From Peribacillus faecalis (GTDB taxonomy: Bacteria > Bacillota > Bacilli > Bacillales > DSM-1321), in the NCBI RefSeq assembly GCF_014712675.1, contig NZ_JACXSI010000025.1, positions 1-55,971 on the forward strand: a DNA stretch of 55,971 nt, read 5' to 3'. This document shows, one piece after another, positions 29,001-35,397 of the stretch (the stretch's first letter is position 1; each line of letters opens with the position of its first letter). The position numbers and the translations under genes were made by a program. The notes under the pieces were generated by a model. The model was not told where the DNA came from. It searched no databases and worked only from the letters and a program-made list of their open reading frames with translations.

Positions 29001-30608
29001 ATCAATAATCAAGACCTTTCTAAAAAATTTCTTCGCGGGGCCTTTATTCTGACAATCTCCGCTGTTTTCGTGAAAATATTAAGTGCTCTATATCGCATCC
29101 CTTATCAAAATATAGTCGGGGATGTCGGGTTTTATACATATCAGCAAGTGTATCCCTTTTATGCATTTGCATTAGTGCTATCTACTTATGGATTTCCTGT
29201 TGTAATTTCAAAACTATTAGCGGAGCTCAAAGAAGATAGAAATGACTATACACGGACAGAAATTATTGTAGTATCTGCAACTGTTCTAAGCATAATCAGT
29301 ATGCTTTTATTTTTATTGCTCTTTTTCGGGGCGGAGTCGATAGCCGATATAATGAATGACCCGATGCTGTTAAGTTCATTACAAATAGTGTCAGTTGGCT
29401 TTCTGTTCATACCGTTCATATCGATTTTAAAAGGACTATTTCAAAGTGAAGGAGAAACAACACCAACAGCTGTTTCACAAGTTGTAGAGCAGTCCGTGAG
29501 AGTTGGCTGCATCCTTCTGTTTGCTGTTCTATTCTATTATTACGGGTTATCATTTTATGAAGTTTCAGAAGGTGCGTTTCTTGGATCAATCTTTGGCAGT
29601 GTAGCAGGAGGAATTGTACTGCTGCTCTATTATAGAAAAAATAAGAAAAAAGAGGCAACGTCATCGTTCAGCAGCATCCGCATCAGAAGGAATTACATGC
29701 CTTTAGTGCGAATGATTATAGGACAGGGGCTTATTTTCAGTTTTACCTCGCTGGTTATGGTATTCATTCAATTTGTTGACGCACTGCTTTTATACCCTTT
29801 ACTGTCGACAACCGGGCTTGAGGAAATAGAGGCAAAGCAATGGAAAGGAATATACGATCGCGGTCAACCGCTGCTTCAGCTTGGGACGTCTGCAACAATT
29901 GCGCTTTCGTTGACGATTGTCCCGCTTATATCTAAATATAAACAACAGGGAAACCTTAAAATAGTAGAGAAGTATACGGATTTGACCTTTCGATTGAGCT
30001 TCATGCTTGGTACGGCAGCAGCTGTAGGACTGTTTTGTATGATGGATTTAGTAAATACATTGCTGTTTACGAATGAAAGCGGCAGTCAGGCACTGCAAAT
30101 ACTCGTCCTTTCGATTTTGTTTTGCTCGCTGATGATGACGGGCACGTTTGTTCTGCAAAGTCTGGGGAACACTATGATATCTATCGTTTTTATTTTGTTC
30201 GGGCTACTTGTGAAATTTTTATTAATGATCTATCTTGTGCCTAAAATGCAAATAGCAGGTGCAGCTATCTCTACGACAGTGTGCTTTATGATCATGGCAC
30301 TGCTTGTTATGTTATATATAAGAAAAGTAATGAAAAAATCGATGTTTTTCAATCGGGCATTGTTGATTATTTTCCAGGCGGCAGTTATGATGAGTATCCT
30401 GCTTACAATAGAGAGATGGTTCTTCTCTCTGTTAATAGATAGCGGATCGAGTCGGCTGGCACTTGTTGTTCAAGTGCTGATTATGGTTGGAACAGGTGCT
30501 GTCACCTATTTGTATTATGTGATTCGAAGAGCGATTTTTTCGGCAGAAGAGCTGGCATTATTGCCGTTCGGAAGCAAACTGGCAAAGTTTTTACCAAAAG
30601 ATGAGTAG
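29001..30608 (+). CDS. yabM: MOP-superfamily flippase YabM (SpoVB/MurJ-like), apparent ATC start
   Basis: An integral membrane protein of about 535 residues with 12-14 predicted membrane segments, of the polysaccharide-transporter branch related to SpoVB and MurJ lipid II flippases. In this family the N-terminus reads like RGAFILTISAVFVKILSALY, followed by QNIVGDVGFYTYQQVYPF; here that block needs the frame open from 29001. No ATG, GTG or TTG is in frame between the purine-rich binding site (28981-28994) and GTG 29070. GTG 29070 falls inside the first membrane helix. The likeliest start is ATC 29001. Substrate is inferred, probably a lipid-linked precursor. It is followed 9 nt later by mazG. 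Confidence 0.8.
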   Translation: MNNQDLSKKFLRGAFILTISAVFVKILSALYRIPYQNIVGDVGFYTYQQVYPFYAFALVLSTYGFPVVISKLLAELKEDRNDYTRTEIIVVSATVLSIISMLLFLLLFFGAESIADIMNDPMLLSSLQIVSVGFLFIPFISILKGLFQSEGETTPTAVSQVVEQSVRVGCILLFAVLFYYYGLSFYEVSEGAFLGSIFGSVAGGIVLLLYYRKNKKKEATSSFSSIRIRRNYMPLVRMIIGQGLIFSFTSLVMVFIQFVDALLLYPLLSTTGLEEIEAKQWKGIYDRGQPLLQLGTSATIALSLTIVPLISKYKQQGNLKIVEKYTDLTFRLSFMLGTAAAVGLFCMMDLVNTLLFTNESGSQALQILVLSILFCSLMMTGTFVLQSLGNTMISIVFILFGLLVKFLLMIYLVPKMQIAGAAISTTVCFMIMALLVMLYIRKVMKKSMFFNRALLIIFQAAVMMSILLTIERWFFSLLIDSGSSRLALVVQVLIMVGTGAVTYLYYVIRRAIFSAEELALLPFGSKLAKFLPKDE

Positions 30609-30617
30609 GAGATAATT

Positions 30618-32084
30618 ATGACAACAAATAAGATTATAGTTATGGGGCTGGGTGCGGGTGACTTGGATCAGCTGCCATACGGTATTTATAAAAAGTTGAA
30701 GGCAGTCAAAAGCTGCTATACAAGAACAATTGACCACCCGGTTATTGCACAATTGCAAGAGGAAGGCATCGCTTTTAACAGTTTTGATGCTGTATATGAG
30801 AAGTATGATACCTTCCAAGAAGTATATGAGCATATTAGTAATAGGTTAATCGAGCTTGCTGAAAAAGAAGAGGTCATTTACACGGTACCTGGTCACCCAA
30901 TGGTAGCAGAAATGACAGTGCAGTTGCTAATAGAGAAAACAGCCGAACATGAGATTGAGCTGTCAATCGAGGGTGGACAAAGTTTCTTGGATGCACTGTT
31001 TCAGGCGGTGAAAATTGATCCGATTGATGGCTTTCAACTATTGGATGGCACCGCTTTGAAAAAGGATGAGCTGCAAGTCACACAGCATATGATTATCGGA
31101 CAAGTGTATGACAGCTATATGGCTTCTGAAGTGAAGCTGACTTTAATGGAGAAGTATCCGGATGACTATGAGGTTGCACTTGTAACAGCAGCCGGCAGCG
31201 AGCAGGAAGTCGTCAAATGGCTGCCTTTATATGAGCTGGACCGCGAAGCAGAACTGAGTAATTTGACTTCTGTATATGTGCCTCCTATTAAAGACGCGAC
31301 TCTTCTGAACAAGGAATTCATGAATTTGCGTCGTATTATTGCTGAATTGAGGGGACCGAACGGATGTCCGTGGGACCGTGAACAAACACATGAAAGCTTG
31401 AAAAAGTATTTGCTTGAGGAAGCATATGAACTGATTGATGCAATTAATGATGATGACACAGATGCTATTATAGCTGAACTTGGAGATGTATTGCTGCAAG
31501 TAATGCTGCATGCTCAAATCGGTGAAGATGAAGGGATGTTTTCGGTTGATGATGTAATTGAGACTATCAGTGAGAAAATGATTCGCAGACATCCTCATGT
31601 GTTTGGGGATGTAAAAGTATCAGATACAAATGATGTTATGGATAACTGGGCGGCTATTAAGCGTGCTGAAAAGGGTAATCAAGAACCGGAGTCACTATTA
31701 GACGGCGTAGAAAAATCACTTCCGCAGCTGTTAGTTGCCTATGACTATCAAAAGCGGGCGGCAAAAGTAGGCTTTGACTGGGATGAAGAAGCGCCAATCT
31801 GGGACAAAGTAATGGAAGAAATAGCGGAGTTCCGTGAAGTTGCTGAACAAAAGAATGTAAAAGAGATGCAAAATGAGTATGGAGATATTCTGTTTGCTCT
31901 AGTAAATATCGGTCGTTTTTTCAATATTTATCCGGAAGAGGCGCTTCAAGGAACGAACCGCAAATTCGCACAGCGTTTCCGCTATATTGAAGCGTGCGTA
32001 AATCAAGGCGGCAAACGCTTTGAAGACTATTCATTAGAAGAGCTTGACAGCTTTTGGAATGAAGCAAAAACTAAAGGACTTTAA
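30618..32084 (+). CDS. mazG: MazG family nucleoside triphosphate pyrophosphohydrolase YabN
   Basis: A 488-residue fusion. Residues about 1-220 form a tetrapyrrole-methylase-like domain (VMGLGAGDLDQLP, VYTVPGHPMVAE) and the rest is a MazG NTP pyrophosphohydrolase with EEAYELIDAI and ELGDVLLQVMLH metal sites, apparently duplicated in part near the C-terminus. This fusion is typical of Bacillales YabN. MazG removes aberrant nucleotides; what the N-terminal domain methylates, if anything, is unknown. TAGGAG precedes ATG 30618. Confidence 0.94.
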   Translation: MTTNKIIVMGLGAGDLDQLPYGIYKKLKAVKSCYTRTIDHPVIAQLQEEGIAFNSFDAVYEKYDTFQEVYEHISNRLIELAEKEEVIYTVPGHPMVAEMTVQLLIEKTAEHEIELSIEGGQSFLDALFQAVKIDPIDGFQLLDGTALKKDELQVTQHMIIGQVYDSYMASEVKLTLMEKYPDDYEVALVTAAGSEQEVVKWLPLYELDREAELSNLTSVYVPPIKDATLLNKEFMNLRRIIAELRGPNGCPWDREQTHESLKKYLLEEAYELIDAINDDDTDAIIAELGDVLLQVMLHAQIGEDEGMFSVDDVIETISEKMIRRHPHVFGDVKVSDTNDVMDNWAAIKRAEKGNQEPESLLDGVEKSLPQLLVAYDYQKRAAKVGFDWDEEAPIWDKVMEEIAEFREVAEQKNVKEMQNEYGDILFALVNIGRFFNIYPEEALQGTNRKFAQRFRYIEACVNQGGKRFEDYSLEELDSFWNEAKTKGL

Positions 32085-32098
32085 CGGGGGAGTAAAAA

Positions 32099-32368
32099 AT
32101 GAGACTAGACAAGTTTTTGAAAGTTTCTCGCATTATTAAACGAAGAACATTGGCGAAAGAAGTTGCTGATAAAGGAAGAATAACAATCAATGGTCTTCCT
32201 GCGAAAGCCAGCTCAAACGTAAAAGTTGGAGATGAGCTTTGTATTCAATTTGGACAAAAGCATGTAACGGCACGAATTGAAAAGCTGCAAGAAAATGTAA
32301 GAAAAGAAGATGCAGCACATATGTACACAATCATAAGCGAAGAAAAAATTGAGCAAGATGAATTTTAA
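32099..32368 (+). CDS. rqcP: RqcP (YabO), S4-domain ribosome quality control factor
   Basis: An 89-residue S4 RNA-binding protein (Hsp15 family). MRLDKFLKVSRIIKRRTLAKEVADKG and INGLPAKASSNVKVGDEL form the alpha-L RNA-binding fold. In B. subtilis RqcP works with RqcH to add poly-alanine tails on stalled 50S-peptidyl-tRNA. GGGGGAG precedes ATG 32099. It is translationally close to mazG (14-nt gap). Sporulation genes yabP and yabQ follow under their own promoter. Confidence 0.94.
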   Translation: MRLDKFLKVSRIIKRRTLAKEVADKGRITINGLPAKASSNVKVGDELCIQFGQKHVTARIEKLQENVRKEDAAHMYTIISEEKIEQDEF

Positions 32369-32420
32369 GATCAAGTACGTCCAGTACTTCTAGCGGAAGT
32401 TCTATTTACGGAGTGTTCCT

Positions 32421-32428
32421 CATACACT
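32421..32428 (+). promoter_or_regulatory. Sigma-E -10 of yabP-yabQ
   Basis: CATACACT is a perfect match to the sigma-E -10. TCTATTT about 14 nt upstream is only a rough -35. yabP and yabQ are sigma-E genes in B. subtilis. Confidence 0.5.
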
Positions 32429-32460
32429 TGTACAAAAAAGTGTGTACAGGAGGAATCAAT

Positions 32461-32769
32461 ATGAGCAGCCAATATTATGAACAAGGAGACAACAAGGGAA
32501 GAAACACACCTGAACATGACATTGTGATGAGAGGCCGTAAGCTTCTTGAAATAACAGGCGTAAGACAAGTAGAAAGCTTTGATAATGAAGAATTTTTATT
32601 AGAAACAACGATGGGATTTTTGGCTATTAAAGGTGAAAATCTGCAAATGAAAAATTTAGATGTGGATAGTGGAGTTGTGTCAATTAAGGGAAAAATTTAT
32701 GATTTGGTCTATGTAGATGCACCATCGGGAGATAAAGCCAAAGGGTTCTTTGGCAAGCTGTTCAAATGA
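32461..32769 (+). CDS. yabP: Sporulation protein YabP
   Basis: A 102-residue YabP/YqfC-family protein. HDIVMRGRKLLEITGVRQVESFDNEEF and MGFLAIKGENLQMKNLDVDSGVVSIKGKIYDLVY give the beta-rich fold of this family. It is expressed in the mother cell; its exact role is unknown. AGGAGG precedes ATG 32461; an upstream in-frame TTG lies in the promoter. The stop overlaps the yabQ start (ATGA). Confidence 0.93.
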   Translation: MSSQYYEQGDNKGRNTPEHDIVMRGRKLLEITGVRQVESFDNEEFLLETTMGFLAIKGENLQMKNLDVDSGVVSIKGKIYDLVYVDAPSGDKAKGFFGKLFK

Positions 32770-33395
32770 CACTGACTACGCAGTTTTATACTTTAGTAGC
32801 GATGATCGGAATGGGAAGCTATTTTGGCGCGACGTTGGATACGTATCAGTTATTTCTGAAACGTTCGCAACGAAAGAGATGGATTGTTTTTATACATGAT
32901 ATTCTTTTTTGGATTGTCCAAGCTCTGCAAGTTTTTTATGTCTTACTGCTTGTTAATCAAGGGGAACTGCGCTTTTATTCCTTTTTGGCGCTAGTATGCG
33001 GTTTTGCCGCATACCAGGCGTTATTCCAGAACAGCTATTTAACTCTTTTGAAGACGTTCATTAGGATATGTAAAGCAACAGCTGATTTTATAAAAGAAGT
33101 AGTTACGCTGCTCGTGTACAAACCGGTTACGTTTATTTTAAAGACTCTGATGTTAATCAGTTTGACTTTAATGAAGGGGCTGCTTGCCCTTTTATATTTC
33201 ATTATAAAGGTTATAATGGGGACAGTTAAAATAATCTGTTCACCGTTTGTGTGGTGTTTTAGACAAATTTATAAACTGTTTCCAGTTTCAGTAACAAATA
33301 AAGTTGAAAAGCTATATAATTATATCGAAGGAATTCTCAAAAAAGCGTGGAATAATATATATAGGTTTATCAATAAAGGGAAAAATCGAGAATAA
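32766..33395 (+). CDS. yabQ: Spore cortex protein YabQ
   Basis: A 209-residue membrane protein, close to B. subtilis YabQ in length. It has N-terminal membrane segments (about 1-95, four hydrophobic stretches), a further hydrophobic pair around 115-150, and a basic C-terminus. In B. subtilis it sits in the outer forespore membrane and is needed for cortex synthesis. The start ATG overlaps the yabP stop, so translation is coupled. divIC begins shortly after. Confidence 0.92.
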   Translation: MTLTTQFYTLVAMIGMGSYFGATLDTYQLFLKRSQRKRWIVFIHDILFWIVQALQVFYVLLLVNQGELRFYSFLALVCGFAAYQALFQNSYLTLLKTFIRICKATADFIKEVVTLLVYKPVTFILKTLMLISLTLMKGLLALLYFIIKVIMGTVKIICSPFVWCFRQIYKLFPVSVTNKVEKLYNYIEGILKKAWNNIYRFINKGKNRE

Positions 33396-33418
33396 GAGAG
33401 GTGAGGAGAGTGGAAGGC

Positions 33419-33796
33419 ATGAGAGACAGAAAGGTAGCAAAGATCCAGTCAGCCTATGTGGAACAAACTGAACATAATCAGCAGCAAAGAAAGAAGAAGC
33501 AGCAGGGGCTGGTAAGGCGTCTTGTTTTATTTGCCGTAGTTGCAACTGTTCTTTCCGTGCTGACTGTTTCGACTTTACTATCTCAATCAGCAGCTATAGA
33601 GAAGAAGGAAGAAAAAAAGCAAACTGCAGAGAGTGAATTAAATACTCTGCAAAAAGAACAAGAATTGCTTGAAGAAGAAATCATTAAATTAAATGATGAT
33701 GAATACATAGCGAAAATTGCCAGAAGAGATTATTTCCTTTCTGATGAAGGAGAAGTCATTTTTAATCTTCCGAATACAAAAGAAGATAATGACTAA
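33419..33796 (+). CDS. divIC: Cell division protein DivIC (FtsB-like)
   Basis: A 125-residue bitopic membrane protein, the same length as B. subtilis DivIC. It has a basic cytoplasmic tail (1-34), one membrane helix (about 35-56), a coiled coil rich in Glu and Lys (57-92), and the YIAKIARRDYFLSDEGEVIF block near the end that is diagnostic for the FtsB/DivIC family. It forms the FtsL-DivIC-DivIB septal complex. GAGGAG at 33403-33408 is best spaced for ATG 33419; GTG 33410 or 33401 are possible. Confidence 0.94.
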   Translation: MRDRKVAKIQSAYVEQTEHNQQQRKKKQQGLVRRLVLFAVVATVLSVLTVSTLLSQSAAIEKKEEKKQTAESELNTLQKEQELLEEEIIKLNDDEYIAKIARRDYFLSDEGEVIFNLPNTKEDND

Positions 33797-33798
33797 AG

Positions 33799-33828
33799 TT
33801 GACACTGATTTTTCACTTTCGCTATAAT
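33799..33828 (+). promoter_or_regulatory. Sigma-A promoter of yabR
   Basis: TTGACA (33799-33804), 18 nt, TATAAT (33823-33828); both hexamers are perfect. Confidence 0.75.
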
Positions 33829-33876
33829 GATTACTAAGTATGATTTTTTTAATTTTTAAGGAGGAACATTTTTTTT

Positions 33877-34320
33877 ATGTCAATCGAAGTAGGCAGCAAG
33901 TTACAAGGTAAAGTAACAGGCATTACTAAATTTGGGGCGTTCGTTGAATTGCCTGAAGGTACAACAGGTCTTGTTCATATAAGCGAGGTTGCTGACAACT
34001 ATGTTAAGGATATCAACGAACATTTAAAAGTAGGCGACCAAGTAGAAGTAAAGGTTATTAATGTAGAAAAAGATGGAAAGATCGGTCTGTCAATTAAGAA
34101 GGCAAAAGATCGCCCTGAGCAAACTCATCAGCCGCGCCCACGACAAAACAGAGGAGATAATCGCTCTCGTGATAACTTCCGCTCTAGAGAAAATCGTGCT
34201 CCAAAGGAAAATTTCGAACAAAAAATGGCGAAATTCTTAAAGGAAAGCGAAGATCGTCTTTCCACTTTGAAACGCAGCACTGAAACGAAACGTGGCGGAC
34301 GTGGAGGCCGAAGAGGTTAA
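33877..34320 (+). CDS. yabR: S1-domain RNA-binding protein YabR
   Basis: A 147-residue protein. Residues 1-75 are one S1 OB-fold (VGSKLQGKVTGITKFGAFVE, TTGLVHISEVADNYVKD, GDQVEVKVINVEKDGKIGLS). The tail is rich in Arg, Gln, Asn and Gly with an RGD/RSR-type repeat and ends KRGGRGGRRG. B. subtilis YabR is about 128, so this tail is longer. It is probably an RNA chaperone or general-stress RNA-binding protein; no target is known. GGAGG precedes ATG 33877. It has its own promoter and terminator. Confidence 0.92.
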   Translation: MSIEVGSKLQGKVTGITKFGAFVELPEGTTGLVHISEVADNYVKDINEHLKVGDQVEVKVINVEKDGKIGLSIKKAKDRPEQTHQPRPRQNRGDNRSRDNFRSRENRAPKENFEQKMAKFLKESEDRLSTLKRSTETKRGGRGGRRG

Positions 34321-34385
34321 TACTTGCTGCTGATTTTATGATATTGCAGGTTTTTCCTTTATTTATAGAATAAGCGATAGTATAG

Positions 34386-34419
34386 ACAAGTAAGTGCAAT
34401 AGCACTTGCTTGTTTTTTT
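34386..34419 (+). terminator. Terminator after yabR
   Basis: ACAAG/CTTGT and AAGTGC/GCACTT form a two-part stem around AATA, then a T run. Confidence 0.85.
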
Positions 34420-34512
34420 ATTTAGGAAGTAATGTGTTTTTGAATTTAGTTGGCTAGTTATTCTTATTTTATCTTAAACTATCCGATTCTATGTAAATTA
34501 AAAAAGGATAAA

Positions 34513-34547
34513 GAAAAAACCATCAGATGTTATCTGATGGTTTTAAA
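34513..34547. terminator. Terminator of the tRNA pair (minus strand)
   Basis: AAAACCATCAGAT pairs exactly with ATCTGATGGTTTT around GTT. On the minus strand it is followed by a T run and lies just after tRNA-Glu. Confidence 0.85.
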
Positions 34548-34549
34548 TA

Positions 34550-34621
34550 TGACCCGTACGGGATTCGAACCCGTGTTACCGCCGTGAAAGGGCGGTGTCT
34601 TAACCGCTTGACCAACGGGCC
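34550..34621 (-). tRNA. tRNA-Glu (TTC)
   Basis: A 72-nt cloverleaf on the minus strand. Acceptor GGCCCGT pairs with ACGGGTC, anticodon TTC is at 34586-34588 in loop CTTTCAC, and the T loop reads GGTTCGAATCC. CCA is not encoded. The sequence is essentially that of B. subtilis tRNA-Glu. Confidence 0.97.
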
Positions 34622-34631
34622 AATATTATAT

Positions 34632-34708
34632 TGGTAGCGGCGGAGGGAGTCGAACCCACGACCTTTCGGGTATGAACCGAATGCTCTAGCCAGCTGAGCT
34701 ACACCGCC
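34632..34708 (-). tRNA. tRNA-Met (CAT), elongator
   Basis: A 77-nt cloverleaf on the minus strand including an encoded CCA. Acceptor GGCGGTG pairs with CGCCGCT (G-T pairs at two positions), anticodon CAT at 34672-34674, D arm AGCTCAGCTGGCTAGAGC. It lacks the initiator hallmark of three G-C pairs in the anticodon stem, so it is the elongator form. It is 10 nt upstream of tRNA-Glu in the same transcript. Confidence 0.96.
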
Positions 34709-34921
34709 AATATAGTAAGTTTGTGTTTTTCTCTTAATGAGAAGCACAAGTTATATATTACTTACTTCTTGTCTTTTTGTCAACGGAATTATTAAAGTTT
34801 AATATTTCAGAATAATCAAGAGCGTAATCGTCCTTTTTTTGTCTCTTTTTAAGGGCGGTCAAATAATAAACTTGTCGCAGTTGTATGGCTCTGTCTTTGG
34901 GCAGCATGATCTGCTGAAAGT

Positions 34922-35175
34922 AAAGAAGGACCAGTAACGACATCCAACCCCAGCGCCCAGCAACTAGTGAACTTCCGCAGCCACCCCGAAGAAACCAAAA
35001 CCAGGTTTTTGTGTGGGGCTCTCAGAATAAGAGTAACAGCGACGAAGATATGCAGACGTAGTGCACTTAGTGCGGGCCCGCTTCCGCATTTCGATTCCCG
35101 CATGTCTCCTATTTCATTGAAGTGAATTCAAGGGGTAGATTCAAAAATGAAAAAGGACCGGTAACATTTTTTTAA
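34922..35175 (+). mobile_element. Composite repeat element 2 (inverted relative to element 1)
   Basis: It is bounded by AAAGAAGGACCAGTAAC (34922-34938) and AAAAAGGACCGGTAAC (about 35149-35165), direct copies of the same motif. The 60 nt next to the right boundary (35098-35159) match element 1 in reverse complement, including CATTTTTGA, CACTTCAATGAA and AGGAGACATGCGG. The inside has a CCCC...AAACC/GGTTT...GGGG hairpin-like part near 34983-35023. A minus-strand frame of 84 codons exists but I do not call it a gene. No transposase. Confidence 0.6.
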
Positions 35176-35328
35176 TCTATGCAAACTTTTTTATTTGATA
35201 GTTAGATAAAATTTTATGTTTCTGTACATGTATTGACAGGATGATTTGTTAGGTTGTAGTCTATGCTGTTTAGATTTGGGTGAATATACGGAAATGAGTC
35301 GAACACTTCTTGTGAACGCTTTCTATAT

Positions 35329-35362
35329 TACGACAAAAAAATGTAACTCTAGTATTTATAAT
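35329..35362 (+). promoter_or_regulatory. spoIIE promoter with Spo0A box
   Basis: TATAAT at 35357-35362. The complement of 35329-35337 reads TTTGTCGTA, one base from a Spo0A box, and overlaps the -35 region. A weaker TGAGTCGAA lies at 35295-35303. In B. subtilis spoIIE is a Spo0A~P-activated sigma-A promoter. Confidence 0.55.
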
Positions 35363-35397
35363 GGGAATCATTAGAAATGATAGGAGTTGATTTATTT

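Noticed and set aside
34849-35103. 84-codon minus-strand frame in repeat element 2
   Set aside because: Its length is not kept in element 1, where a stop follows after four codons, and the peptide shows no domain. I kept it only as a low-interest observation.
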